Shown here: one piece after another, positions 18,442 to 27,300 of the stretch
Numbering within the stretch: position 1 is the first letter of the stretch
How the letters are laid out: each line of letters starts with the position of its first letter
NCBI RefSeq assembly: GCF_022808675.1
Contig: NZ_JAKZKV010000011.1
Span: 62,001-126,000 of the forward strand
Reading direction: 5' to 3'
Source: Parabacteroides sp. FAFU027
GTDB lineage: Bacteria; Bacteroidota; Bacteroidia; Bacteroidales; UBA7332
DNA length: 64,000 nucleotides
Program-made: the position numbers and the translations under genes
The notes under the pieces: generated by a model
The model's database searches: none
What the model was told of the DNA's origin: nothing
What the model saw: the letters and a program-made list of their open reading frames with translations, nothing else

Positions 18442-18990
18442 CTACTCCACCAATAATCCATCAGCTACATTTCGGCAAATCTCACCCCCTTGTAACTCTT
18501 TTACAATGGCGAGTCCGAATTCGACAGCACTGATAATTCCTTTGGAAGTAATTACCTTGCCGGCAAAGACCGTATTTTTATCTGATATAGTTGCACCAAC
18601 CAGTTTATCCTCAAATCCGGGATAACAGATGGCTTCCTTACCTTTCAACAGCCCTAATCCTCCAAATACCAGCGGTGCAGCACAAATGGCCCCCAGATAT
18701 TTACCTGACTCATCATAAGACTGGATAAGTTTTTTCAGGCCCGAGTGACTATTCAGGTTATTGGAACCGGGCATTCCACCGGGTAAGATCAGCATTGATC
18801 CATCCTCGTATGAGGTATCTTCAAAAAGTTTTTCGGCTAAAACCTTGATTCCGTGTGCACCTGTCACCTCTTTCTTGCCTGTGATGGAAACAATATCAAC
18901 GATTAGCTGACCTCGTCGCAAAACATCAATAATAGTAATAGCTTCAGTTTCTTCAAATCCTTCTGCCAGAAAAACATAGCATTTTTTCAT
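18442..18990 (-). CDS. DJ-1/PfpI family protein (YajL-like)
   Basis: 182 residues with the DJ-1 fold: E14 in GFEETEA and the nucleophile C103 in GAICAAPLVF form the family's active pair, and the PGGMPGSNNL loop is intact. Members act as protein or nucleotide deglycases, glyoxalase III or redox chaperones. The exact activity is debated and cannot be told from sequence. Single gene between the zapA operon and tonB. Confidence 0.9.
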   Translation of the reverse strand: MKKCYVFLAEGFEETEAITIIDVLRRGQLIVDIVSITGKKEVTGAHGIKVLAEKLFEDTSYEDGSMLILPGGMPGSNNLNSHSGLKKLIQSYDESGKYLGAICAAPLVFGGLGLLKGKEAICYPGFEDKLVGATISDKNTVFAGKVITSKGIISAVEFGLAIVKELQGGEICRNVADGLLVE

Positions 18991-19056
18991 TGTGCATTGA
19001 TTTATTAAGGTTGATAGTCCACCCCAAACGGGGATTTATTTATATAAAAGGATTAA

Positions 19057-19908
19057 TCAGCGGGTTAGGCGATAAACGTAAGTAATCGTACCCATCTGAT
19101 TTTCATTGGAATCAATATTATTGAAGTGAGTCTGCAATGCCGCCCGTCTTGCCGCCTGACGCATGGAAGAGCTGGCAATTGAAGAATGGGCTATATCAAT
19201 ATCGGCTGAAATAACTTTTCCTTCAGGGGTAACAACGATTTCAACCTCAATCTTACCTTCTACCTGTTCGCTATAACTGGGACGTGACAAAACCCCGCTT
19301 ACACTTCTCCCTGATAACGAATAAGAAACAGAAGAACCGTTCCCTCCGATTCCGGACACCGCACCTTTGGTTGAATTTCCGTTAGGGCTTCCCATGAAAC
19401 CTTTACCTGACGCTGCTGTCCCGCTGCTACCGGCATTACCTCCGCTACCAAAAGCACCGCTCATCTTCTTATTAATCTCATTAATCTTTTGCTGCTTAAC
19501 AGCTTGCTGGCGTTGTAGTTCGGCCTGGCGTGCCCTTTCCTGTTCACGAAGACGATTTTCCTCCTGCTGTTTGAGTAAATCCATCTGACGTTGCTCTTGC
19601 TGCTTTTTCTTTTGCTCAAGCATTTCAGTTGACTCTTCGTTATTTTGGGTCAATACGGGAGCAGATTGCGCTTTTATTGCCGGACGTGGTGATGAAACAT
19701 CCACCGCTTCCTGCGCCTGAGGTTTTATTTCGCCGGGTGCAAATCTGCCACTTGCCTGCTCTACATTTCCCAGCATCACCTCAATCCCCTCATTTTCTTT
19801 GGGTTGAATAATATGAGATAGACCAAAACACCACATCAGGGCAAAGATGACCAGGTGCAGAAACATGGAACCTAAAGCTCCGTATAACCTTGTTTGTTTT
19901 TCTTCCAT
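19057..19908 (-). CDS. TonB/TolA-type energy transducer
   Basis: Residues 12-32 form the N-terminal transmembrane anchor. Residues ~40-105 are a proline/glutamine-rich periplasmic part, followed by a glutamine/arginine-rich coiled coil (LLKQQEENRLREQERARQ), a glycine/serine-rich linker, and a C-terminal TonB-like domain (KIEVEIVVTPEGKVISADI). It would couple the inner-membrane proton gradient to outer-membrane receptors such as the one at 55214. It follows pdxJ by 18 nt. In related Bacteroidales exbB and exbD genes usually lie between pdxJ and tonB. They are absent here. Confidence 0.85.
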   Translation of the reverse strand: MEEKQTRLYGALGSMFLHLVIFALMWCFGLSHIIQPKENEGIEVMLGNVEQASGRFAPGEIKPQAQEAVDVSSPRPAIKAQSAPVLTQNNEESTEMLEQKKKQQEQRQMDLLKQQEENRLREQERARQAELQRQQAVKQQKINEINKKMSGAFGSGGNAGSSGTAASGKGFMGSPNGNSTKGAVSGIGGNGSSVSYSLSGRSVSGVLSRPSYSEQVEGKIEVEIVVTPEGKVISADIDIAHSSIASSSMRQAARRAALQTHFNNIDSNENQMGTITYVYRLTR

Positions 19909-19926
19909 ACGTAAATCAGCGAGAGA

Positions 19927-20640
19927 TTAACGCAAACACTCTTTGTATTTCTGAATAGTAGTCTTCAGACCCAGATATAGTGCATCAGCAATCAATGCAT
20001 GACCAATTGAGACCTCTTCTGTCCAGGGGATATTTTTGTAAAACCAGTTCAGGTTTTCAAGGCTCAAATCGTGACCGGCATTCAGGCCTAAACCCAGCTT
20101 TCGTGCCATTTTTGCAGCCTCTACAAAAGGTGCAATCGCTTCATCCTTGTTTTTAGGATACATCGTTGCATAGGGCTCGGTATAAAGTTCGATACGGTCA
20201 GTTCCGATTTTAGCGGCATGTTCCACCATATTCACATCCGGATCCACAAAAATGGATGTACGGATTCCAGCTGATTTGAAACGATCAATCACTTCCACCA
20301 GAAAATCATAGTTTTTCTCGGTATCCCAACCGTGATTGGAGGTAATCTGATCCGGAGCATCCGGTACCAGGGTCACCTGCGCAGGCTTCACCTTCAATAC
20401 CAAATCAACAAATTCTTTGCAGGGGTAACCTTCAATGTTGAATTCCGTCTTAATAACCGGTCTTAAAGCGTGAACATCCGCATAACGGATATGACGCTCA
20501 TCGGGGCGTGGGTGTACAGTAATTCCGTCAGCGCCAAACGCTTCACAATCAATGGCTACCTTTACGACATCGGGCACATTTCCTCCGCGGGAATTTCTTA
20601 ATGTTGCTATTTTGTTGATGTTTACACTCAGTTTTGTCAT
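19927..20640 (-). CDS. pdxJ: Pyridoxine 5'-phosphate synthase
   Basis: Condenses 3-amino-1-hydroxyacetone phosphate with deoxyxylulose 5-phosphate to pyridoxine 5'-phosphate (DXP-dependent vitamin B6 route). 237-residue TIM barrel with the starting [26 protein letters not shown] and [15 protein letters not shown] segments that line the active site. It is divergent from the CBS/ACT gene. The pdxJ / CBS / nadK neighbourhood is common in Bacteroidales. Confidence 0.97.
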   Translation of the reverse strand: MTKLSVNINKIATLRNSRGGNVPDVVKVAIDCEAFGADGITVHPRPDERHIRYADVHALRPVIKTEFNIEGYPCKEFVDLVLKVKPAQVTLVPDAPDQITSNHGWDTEKNYDFLVEVIDRFKSAGIRTSIFVDPDVNMVEHAAKIGTDRIELYTEPYATMYPKNKDEAIAPFVEAAKMARKLGLGLNAGHDLSLENLNWFYKNIPWTEEVSIGHALIADALYLGLKTTIQKYKECLR

Positions 20641-20802
20641 CAGGGCGAACTGTTTTCTTGGATAATATACAAATGTCGGATTTTTTCTTTCTAATTATTT
20701 AGAAATACCGAATCTTTTTTTAAACTTTGTGGAAGTAAGAAAAATGAGATTTTCTTCCGCCTGTTTATACCATGCAAAATTAATAGAATTGTACCAATTA
20801 CG

Positions 20803-21462
20803 ATGAATCTGACCAAAGAATTACTGACAAAAGAAATCCCGTTTCTGAGTCCAACCGACACGGGAGAGACTACTCTGGCGTTGATGGAAGAGTACAAGGT
20901 TAATCATCTTCCTCTTGTTGATAACGGAAAATATCTTTGTCTGGTATCCGAGAGAGACGCCTATCGTATGGAATCGCTTGATGCCCAACTGGGTAAAGCA
21001 TGGTACTTCTCCCCTGCAGTGAAACTATCGGGACATTTGCTGGAAGCATTGGAACGGATGGCTTCCAACCATCTGTCATTAATCCCTGTGGTGGGTGAAA
21101 ACAACGAATATCTGGGTGTAATCACGCAGTCCAAACTTCTGGAAGCGCTTTCTATGGTCTTAGGTACAAGCAAACCGGGCGCCATATTGGTTGTCGAGCT
21201 TTCCGAACAGGATTATTCGATTAGCGAAATCGCACGACTGGTGGAAAACAACAATGCCCACATCGTCAATCTGAGCTCCTTTCCTTCTCCTTCCGGCAAT
21301 ATTTACGTAGCCTTTAAGGTAAATGTGGAAGATGCCGATGCAATTGCCCGCAGCCTTGAACGTTTTCACTACAAACTTGTTTTAACGTACATGACACAGG
21401 GTGTCGTCGATGAAGTGGCTCAAAAGCGATTGCAGGAGCTCTTTTACTACATCAACATGTAA
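20803..21462 (+). CDS. CBS-pair protein with C-terminal ACT-like domain
   Basis: Two CBS motifs over residues ~5-120 (VNHLPLVDNGKYLCLVSE, then HLSLIPVVGENNEYLGVIT) are typical adenine-nucleotide sensors. Residues ~125-200 have an ACT-type pattern (GAILVVELSEQDYSISEIARL). 219 residues. No catalytic domain, so it is likely a regulatory protein sensing nucleotides or amino acids. It precedes nadK in the same direction, but a terminator-like hairpin lies between them. Confidence 0.85.
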   Translation: MNLTKELLTKEIPFLSPTDTGETTLALMEEYKVNHLPLVDNGKYLCLVSERDAYRMESLDAQLGKAWYFSPAVKLSGHLLEALERMASNHLSLIPVVGENNEYLGVITQSKLLEALSMVLGTSKPGAILVVELSEQDYSISEIARLVENNNAHIVNLSSFPSPSGNIYVAFKVNVEDADAIARSLERFHYKLVLTYMTQGVVDEVAQKRLQELFYYINM

Positions 21463-21549
21463 CCACCCATTTGTTTTTAAGATATAAACCTGAATATTTA
21501 CAGAGGGTGCCTTTTTATGAAGGCTTAAAAAGTAAAAGATACGGACAAT

Positions 21550-21583
21550 AAACCTGACAGGTTTCTGATACCTGTTAGGTTTT
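21550..21583 (+). terminator. Hairpin between the CBS gene and nadK
   Basis: AAACCTGACAGGT / ACCTGTTAGGTTTT with a 7-nt loop followed by CTCCTTTT, 88 nt after the CBS gene stop. The same motif in degraded form occurs at 57714-57738, so it may be a dispersed repeat that serves as a terminator. Confidence 0.6.
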
Positions 21584-21614
21584 CTCCTTTTATTCCCTCT
21601 CTTTTTCCCAACCT

Positions 21615-22499
21615 ATGAAAGTTGTCATTTTTGGAAATACTTATCAAACCGAAAAAGCCCATCCCGTTCTTAAACTTTTCGAGATACTCAACCAATACAA
21701 GGCAGAGATATTTGTTTGTCGGGACTTCTACGAGTTCCTGGAATCTCATCAAAACTTTCACCCCCAAATCAAAGGACTGGTTGACCAGAACAATTTCGAG
21801 GCTGATATTGCAATCAGCGTGGGAGGAGATGGTACGTTCCTCAATGCTGCTGAGCGTGTTGGACGCAAAGGCATTCCCATCCTTGGAGTAAATACCGGAA
21901 GACTCGGTTTTCTGGCTGATGTATCGGAAAATGATATTGAATCGGCTTTGGAAGAAATTTTCAATAATAACTATCAGATTGAAGAGCGATCGCAGCTTGT
22001 GGTAGATATCTGCAACGGCTGTTTCGGCAAGTCTAAATACGCGCTGAATGAAATAGCGGTACTTAAACAGGACACTTCTTCAATGATTACTATCCATGCC
22101 TGGCTGGATAATCAGTTCCTCAATACCTATCAGGCAGACGGGCTGATTGTTGCTACACCTACAGGCTCTACTGCTTATTCAATGAGTGTCGGAGGCCCGA
22201 TACTGATGCCTCAGGCCAACAATATGGTTATTTCTCCGATTGCACCTCACAGTCTTACCGTCAGACCATTGGTTATCCCTGACAACATGACGATCACTCT
22301 CGAAGTGGAAAGCCGCAACCGTAATTTTCTGATAGCTCTGGACGGTCGCTCTCACGCAGTCGAAGAGTGTAAATTCCAGATTAGAAAAGCTGACTATCCG
22401 ATAAAAGTGATAAAACGGACGTCACATACCTATTTCGATACTTTACGGACGAAATTAATGTGGGGAGCAGACAAAAGAATCCATCCCGGGTCTAAATAG
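21615..22499 (+). CDS. nadK: NAD kinase
   Basis: Phosphorylates NAD to NADP with ATP. 294 residues. The diagnostic GGDGT lies at 70-74 (SVGGDGTFLNAAERVG), followed by GVNTGRLGFLAD, the NE loop (YALNEIAVLK) and TPTGSTAYSMSVGGP. It completes NADP supply starting from nadE and nadA products elsewhere in the window. Confidence 0.97.
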   Translation: MKVVIFGNTYQTEKAHPVLKLFEILNQYKAEIFVCRDFYEFLESHQNFHPQIKGLVDQNNFEADIAISVGGDGTFLNAAERVGRKGIPILGVNTGRLGFLADVSENDIESALEEIFNNNYQIEERSQLVVDICNGCFGKSKYALNEIAVLKQDTSSMITIHAWLDNQFLNTYQADGLIVATPTGSTAYSMSVGGPILMPQANNMVISPIAPHSLTVRPLVIPDNMTITLEVESRNRNFLIALDGRSHAVEECKFQIRKADYPIKVIKRTSHTYFDTLRTKLMWGADKRIHPGSK

Positions 22500-22731
22500 T
22501 TAAAATAACTCCATTTACCCTCATTGCCTTATCTTGAAAATCCAACTGATTTGTTGAAATAAAAGGCATAAATCAGGGCGTATTGTGCGCCAAAATGGAA
22601 TAATTGCTAATTTATTGCTATTTTATTGCCCTGTATGGTTGACAAATTGCTTTTTATTTTGTTTATTTGCATCCATAATTTTTCAGCGAAGATTTCTATA
22701 TTAGCTAATATAATTTTTAAGTTAAATCATT
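22500..22731 (+). promoter_or_regulatory. Leader region of glutamine synthetase
   Basis: 232 nt without a coding frame. A likely promoter has TTG at 22639-22641 and TTTATTTG at 22662-22669 (one mismatch to TAnnTTTG, 20-nt spacing). This leaves a leader of about 55 nt, AT-rich with no evident riboswitch fold. Confidence 0.4.
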
Positions 22732-23751
22732 ATGAGCAAATCAAAATTAGAGTACATCTGGTTAGATGGTAGCGAGCCATCTCAGCAATTGAGAAGCAAG
22801 ACTCGTGTGAAAGAAAACTTCAGTGGTAAATTGGAAGACTGCCCAATGTGGTCATTCGACGGTTCTTCTACTAACCAGGCACAAGGCGGTTCTTCTGACT
22901 TGTTGCTGAAACCGGTATTTATTTGCCCGGATCCGGATCGTAAAGATGCTTACATCGTTATGACTGAGGTTTTGAATGCAGACGGTACGCCTCACGAAAC
23001 TAACCACCGTGCAACTATCGATGATGATGACAACGATTTCTGGTTCGGTTACGAGCAGGAATATTTCTTATATGACATGGAAACAAGAATGCCTCTTGGT
23101 TTCCCTAAAGGTGGTTTCCCTGATCGTCCACAAGGCCCATACTACTGTTCAGTAGGTGCACGCAACGCTTACGGTCGTGAAATCGTAGAAGAGCACTTCG
23201 ACATCTGTATCGCTGCTGGTTTGAACATCGAAGGTATCAACGCTGAGGTTGCTGCTGGTCAGTGGGAATACCAAATCTTCTCTAAAGGTGCAAAACTGGC
23301 TGGTGACGAAATCTGGGTATCTCGTTACTTGTTGGAAAGAACTTGCGAGAAATACGGCGTTTACGTAGAATGGCATCCGAAACCACTTGGTGCTACTGAC
23401 TGGAACGGTTCAGGTATGCACGCTAACTTCTCTAACGGTAAAATGAGAACTTGCGGTGACAAAGCTGTATTCGATGCAATCTGTGCTGAATTCGGTAAAC
23501 ACGTACCTGCTCACATGGCTGTTTACGGTGCTTACAACGATCAGCGTCTGACTGGTAAACACGAAACTGCATCTATCCATGACTTCTCATGGGGTGTATC
23601 TGACCGTGGTGCTTCTATCCGTATCCCTGTTGGTACTGTAGAAGATGGTTGGAAAGGTCGTTTGGAAGACCGTCGTCCGGCTTCTAACGGTTGTCCTTAC
23701 CAAATCGGTTCTATCATCGTTAAATCTACAAAAGCTTCAGGACAATATTAA
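22732..23751 (+). CDS. Type II glutamine synthetase
   Basis: Makes glutamine from glutamate, ammonia and ATP. At 339 residues it has the short, eukaryote-like GSII form, not the ~470-residue GSI or ~730-residue GSIII. Visible motifs: WSFDGSSTNQA (DGSST 43-47), FGYEQEYFLYD (metal-binding Glu pair), NGSGMHANFSNG, and a C-terminal DRRPASNGCPYQI. Codon use is strongly biased (GGT, GCT, AAC, CGT), far more than in neighbours, pointing to very high expression. It stands alone between a promoter-like leader and a strong terminator. Confidence 0.95.
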   Translation: MSKSKLEYIWLDGSEPSQQLRSKTRVKENFSGKLEDCPMWSFDGSSTNQAQGGSSDLLLKPVFICPDPDRKDAYIVMTEVLNADGTPHETNHRATIDDDDNDFWFGYEQEYFLYDMETRMPLGFPKGGFPDRPQGPYYCSVGARNAYGREIVEEHFDICIAAGLNIEGINAEVAAGQWEYQIFSKGAKLAGDEIWVSRYLLERTCEKYGVYVEWHPKPLGATDWNGSGMHANFSNGKMRTCGDKAVFDAICAEFGKHVPAHMAVYGAYNDQRLTGKHETASIHDFSWGVSDRGASIRIPVGTVEDGWKGRLEDRRPASNGCPYQIGSIIVKSTKASGQY

Positions 23752-23772
23752 TCCTGACATAACGATATCTTT

Positions 23773-23808
23773 AAAAGCCTTCGGCCTTCGGGTTCGGAGG
23801 CTTTTTTT
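23773..23808 (+). terminator. Glutamine synthetase terminator
   Basis: AAAAGCCT / AGGCTTTT with an inner CGAA-type pairing, followed by TTT, 22 nt after the stop. Confidence 0.9.
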
Positions 23809-23889
23809 GTGCCCTGTCAGCTGATTATTTGCCTGTATCTCTCTTTTTTGTAACTTAGTATCATAATACCATAGATTACACCGATAAAT

Positions 23890-25026
23890 ATGTTTACGAA
23901 AAAGAAACTCGAAATAAAACGGCACTTATTCTACGAAACCTCGCATTCTCCTTCTTTGGCAGATATTGTGGGAAAAGAGATGCTGGATAAAATTGTAGAT
24001 TTCTGCTTCATAGCCAATCCTTATTATCCCGACAAGAAACTATTAAAACTGCTTCAGCGGGAACTCCCCATGCTGATTAAATCCTATCCGTCAAGTAACT
24101 CCATCATTTCGCAACGTAATCTGGCTTCAGTGCTCCACGTGGATCCATGCAGCCTGGTGATCGGCAATGGCGCTACGGAGTTAATTACCATTATCGTAGA
24201 GGAATTGATTGACGATATTGCTATTCCGGTACCCACTTTCAGCGAATACACCGAGAAAATCCGCCGGAAAGATTGTGCCAAACTTTTTCAACTTCCTGCC
24301 GAACAGGATTATCAGCTCAATCTCGACATCTACGCAGCCTGGATTGACGAAAATAAAATCACTTCGGCATTGATTATCAATCCGGGAAATCCAACAGGAC
24401 AATTAATCCCGTTGAATGCAATGATGAAGTTCCTCGATAAAATGTCACATCTGAAAATGATTATCGTGGACGAATCGTTTATCGACTTTGCCGATGAAAA
24501 CATCCCCAGCCTGTTACCGCATATCGATAAATTCCGGAATCTGATGCTGGTGCGTAGCATGAGCAAGCATTGCGGCATACCGGGACTGCGCCTGGGATAT
24601 TGTTGCTCATCCAACAAGGAATACCTCAAATGCGTACGCAAATCATTGCCGGTCTGGAATATTAATACCCTTGCGGAATATTTCCTCACCCAATTGAAAA
24701 AAACCGATGCCGATTACCATAAAGCCCGATTAAAGGTTATCAGCGACATCCGTTATTTCTATCAAGAACTGAAGAAAATTGAAGGATTTCATGTCTATCC
24801 TACAGGCAGTAATTTTGTGCTCATCAAGTCTCATTGCGGACTGACAGCCACCGAATTGCAACACATCTTGCTGGAAGAATATCACGCTTACGTGCGTGAT
24901 TGCAGCAACAAAGTGGGACTCGATGCCTATCACATACGGGCTGCATCACAGGGTAGGAAAAAAGATAAAATCCTGATTAAAGCTCTGCAGGAGATCTCAG
25001 CTAAATATTCAAAGAAATCGTTTTGA
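23890..25026 (+). CDS. PLP-dependent class I/II aminotransferase (HisC/CobD-like)
   Basis: 378 residues of the fold-type I family. The PLP-binding K226 is in SMSKHCGIPGLRLGY, with D194 (IIVDESFIDF), NPGNPTG at 164-170 and the start-of-domain GNGATELI. The pattern resembles histidinol-phosphate aminotransferase and threonine-phosphate decarboxylase, but the substrate is not clear. In Bacteroidales similar domains occur fused to nucleotidyltransferases in surface-polysaccharide loci. Here it stands alone. The first ~40 residues (HLFYETSHSPSLADIVGKEM) are unusual for HisC. Confidence 0.8.
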   Translation: MFTKKKLEIKRHLFYETSHSPSLADIVGKEMLDKIVDFCFIANPYYPDKKLLKLLQRELPMLIKSYPSSNSIISQRNLASVLHVDPCSLVIGNGATELITIIVEELIDDIAIPVPTFSEYTEKIRRKDCAKLFQLPAEQDYQLNLDIYAAWIDENKITSALIINPGNPTGQLIPLNAMMKFLDKMSHLKMIIVDESFIDFADENIPSLLPHIDKFRNLMLVRSMSKHCGIPGLRLGYCCSSNKEYLKCVRKSLPVWNINTLAEYFLTQLKKTDADYHKARLKVISDIRYFYQELKKIEGFHVYPTGSNFVLIKSHCGLTATELQHILLEEYHAYVRDCSNKVGLDAYHIRAASQGRKKDKILIKALQEISAKYSKKSF

Positions 25027-25180
25027 GAAGTAATCTCTCTTTTTCATATTTGAAAAAGTATTCGGATAATTTGTTTCTGATTAAGAGCCTGACAAAATGA
25101 TTCGTGAATCGAAGATCAACGAAGTTAATTCGTGGCTCTTAATCTATTTGATTTTCATTTTCCTGAAAAAACATATACTG

Positions 25181-25897
25181 ATGAAAAAAGTACTCATGGT
25201 CTCCCGCAGACTGACCCGCAAAAACAAAACCATCGACTGGTTTTCTGAAATATATCTCCAGCTTTTAGCAGAACGCGGCGTCATGCCCATCATTGTACCC
25301 ATTGCCGAAGCCACTAAAGGCATTTTGGACGAATACCTGAAAGATTACGACGGCATGTTGATGATGGAAGGTGGTGACATTGACCCTATATACTATCATG
25401 AGAATTATGATCTGAGCAAACTGGATGAATACGATCCGTTGAAAGACGAAATCGAGATAACCTGCCTGAGACATGCCTTTGCGGCAAACAAACCCATACT
25501 GGGCTTCTGTCGTGGTGTGCAACTGATCAATGTACTGCACGGTGGAAAGATTTATAACGATGTACACCTCGAGATCCCCAATCCGGTCCTGCATATCAAC
25601 TACGAAAACTACGACAGTCACCGTCACAAGGTAATATTGGAAGAAGGAACGCCTTTATTTGAGTGGTACGGGCAAAAAGAGCTGATGGTGAACACTTATC
25701 ACCACCAGGGCATCAAAGTACTGGGAAAAGGCTTAATCCCGATGGCTCACGCTGAGGATGGATTGATTGAGGGAGTCTATAATCCGGCTCACTCCTTTTT
25801 GGTGGGACTTCAATTTCATCCCGAACGCATGCTCTCTGAATACGAAGGTAACCAGAAGGTGTTTGATGCCTTTACCGATGCCGTAAAACTCCGATAA
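25181..25897 (+). CDS. Class I glutamine amidotransferase-like hydrolase (peptidase C26)
   Basis: Start chosen at the ATG at 25181 (MKKVLMVSRRLTRKNKT), where similarity to the family begins. Longer in-frame extensions run through an intergenic repeat. 238 residues with the nucleophile C110 in LGFCRGVQLINVLHGG and the FHPE histidine/glutamate pair near the end. Members hydrolyse gamma-glutamyl bonds (for example gamma-glutamyl-GABA in PuuD). The real substrate here is unknown. It follows the aminotransferase in the same direction after ~155 nt. Confidence 0.88.
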   Translation: MKKVLMVSRRLTRKNKTIDWFSEIYLQLLAERGVMPIIVPIAEATKGILDEYLKDYDGMLMMEGGDIDPIYYHENYDLSKLDEYDPLKDEIEITCLRHAFAANKPILGFCRGVQLINVLHGGKIYNDVHLEIPNPVLHINYENYDSHRHKVILEEGTPLFEWYGQKELMVNTYHHQGIKVLGKGLIPMAHAEDGLIEGVYNPAHSFLVGLQFHPERMLSEYEGNQKVFDAFTDAVKLR

Positions 25898-25963
25898 TCC
25901 GGTAATTGTAACTAAACACCCTGCATTTAAAGTCAGAAAGTAAGAGAATACAATGGAAATTGG

Positions 25964-25971
25964 TAATTTTG
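25964..25971 (+). promoter_or_regulatory. -7 promoter element for the HAD gene
   Basis: TAATTTTG, an exact TAnnTTTG match, 50 nt before the HAD-family start codon. No clear -33 box. Confidence 0.4.
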
Positions 25972-26020
25972 CAATCTGAAACGGCTAACTGATTTCCGGT
26001 TGCAACTAATTATTGATCAA

Positions 26021-26872
26021 ATGGATATCCAATCATTCAAAGAGGTCGCCAAAAAGTACAAAGTAATCTTTCTCGATTCTTACGGTGTACTGAGAAACTA
26101 TCAGGGCATATTACCCGGGGTAAGAGACATGATTAAATTTCTCGATGATGAAGGCATCGCCTATTATGTACTTACAAACGATGCGTCACGAAGCCCCATC
26201 CAGCTCGCTGAAGCATTTGCCTCCAGAGGTATTCCTGAAATAACGGTAGAAAAAATAATTTCATCGGGAATGATTGCCCGTGAATATCTGGATAATAAGG
26301 TAAATTCGGGTACGGTAGTTTATCTGGGAACGGAACGTTCAGCACACTACATCGAATCTGTCGGGCTGAATACCCTTTCCATCAGTGAGGTGGATCTGAG
26401 TAATATGGAGGACTTCACTGCCATGGTGCTGCTTGATGACGAAGGGTTTGACTGGAACTACGATCTGACCAAAGCCGTCAATATCCTGCGCAAGAAGAGT
26501 CTGCCCGTAATCGTTGCCAATTCGGACGAGACATATCCTCTTTCCAAAGACCATGTCTCCATTGCCGTGGGCGGTATTGCCGACCTGCTGGAGCCTTTGT
26601 CGGATAAAATCTTTATCCGCTTCGGAAAACCGGATTCCCAGATCTTCCATTTTGCTTACGAATACGCCGTTACCGATCTTCAGATGAGTATATCCAAGAG
26701 GGATATCCTGATGGTGGGTGACACGCTCAAAACCGATATTATAGGAGGAAATAAATTCGGTATAGATACCTGCCTGGTACTCTCGGGTAACATACAGGCC
26801 AAGAATGCTGAAGTATTGATTTCCGCTACCGGTATTATCCCGAATTACATTTGCCAGTCAGTGGCAACCTGA
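26021..26872 (+). CDS. HAD-superfamily (class IIA) hydrolase
   Basis: 283 residues from the ATG at 26021. A TTG seven codons upstream is less likely. The nucleophile motif is FLDSYGVLRNYQG, as in NagD-type enzymes, followed by the Thr motif YVLTNDASRS, a Lys region near FGKPDSQIF and the acidic pair in MVGDTLKTDIIGGNKFG. NagD-like enzymes dephosphorylate small phosphorylated metabolites. The substrate is not predictable. A TAATTTTG box lies upstream and a terminator hairpin downstream. Confidence 0.9.
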   Translation: MDIQSFKEVAKKYKVIFLDSYGVLRNYQGILPGVRDMIKFLDDEGIAYYVLTNDASRSPIQLAEAFASRGIPEITVEKIISSGMIAREYLDNKVNSGTVVYLGTERSAHYIESVGLNTLSISEVDLSNMEDFTAMVLLDDEGFDWNYDLTKAVNILRKKSLPVIVANSDETYPLSKDHVSIAVGGIADLLEPLSDKIFIRFGKPDSQIFHFAYEYAVTDLQMSISKRDILMVGDTLKTDIIGGNKFGIDTCLVLSGNIQAKNAEVLISATGIIPNYICQSVAT

Positions 26873-26924
26873 TTGCACTCTTATCACCTTTTCCAAAATT
26901 TAAAACTTTGGAAAATTGCATATC

Positions 26925-26962
26925 AAACTACCCGGCCATCCTTTGATAGCCGGGTAGTTTTG
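26925..26962 (+). terminator. HAD gene terminator
   Basis: AAACTACCCGGC / GCCGGGTAGTTT with a 12-nt loop followed by TGTTTTGG. A near-copy of this hairpin recurs at 28724-28760. Confidence 0.8.
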
Positions 26963-27040
26963 TTTTGGATAATATGTATACTCAATATTATGGAATAGGA
27001 TTGAATTGATGTCGTATGCATGGGGAAATTATTAATTACG

Positions 27041-27124
27041 CGTCAAGCGTCTCGAATAGCTATCGGTCTGAAGCCGCTGAACGCTAGCGCTGCGCACCGT
27101 ACAGCGGCTTCAGGCCGCTTGACG
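27041..27124. repeat. 84-nt nested palindrome
   Basis: Outer arms CGTCAAGCG (27041-27049) and CGCTTGACG (27116-27124). Inner arms CTGAAGCCGCTG (27068-27079) and CAGCGGCTTCAG (27102-27113), both perfect. The middle also contains GCTAGC and AGCGCT dyads. It looks like a REP/BIME-type extragenic element. Confidence 0.75.
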
Positions 27125-27300
27125 GATTGACAAACCCTGGAGAAGCATGGGATAAATAAGACATAAAATTATACTCCGTACTTATTTACCCGATGATTCC
27201 AATACTTTGACCATCTCACTCCCCCATTAATCGATCTGCATGACATTTTTATTACGAATAGTTTAAACTTTGCAGTCAGATTTCAATCTAACTATTCATT

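Larger units (their letters stand above)
26873..27300. other. Intergenic region with terminator and large palindrome
   Basis: 428 nt between the HAD gene and the metallophosphoesterase. It holds a small hairpin at 26889-26915, the terminator at 26925-26962 and the nested palindrome at 27041-27124 (listed separately). No coding frame is credible. Confidence 0.6.
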
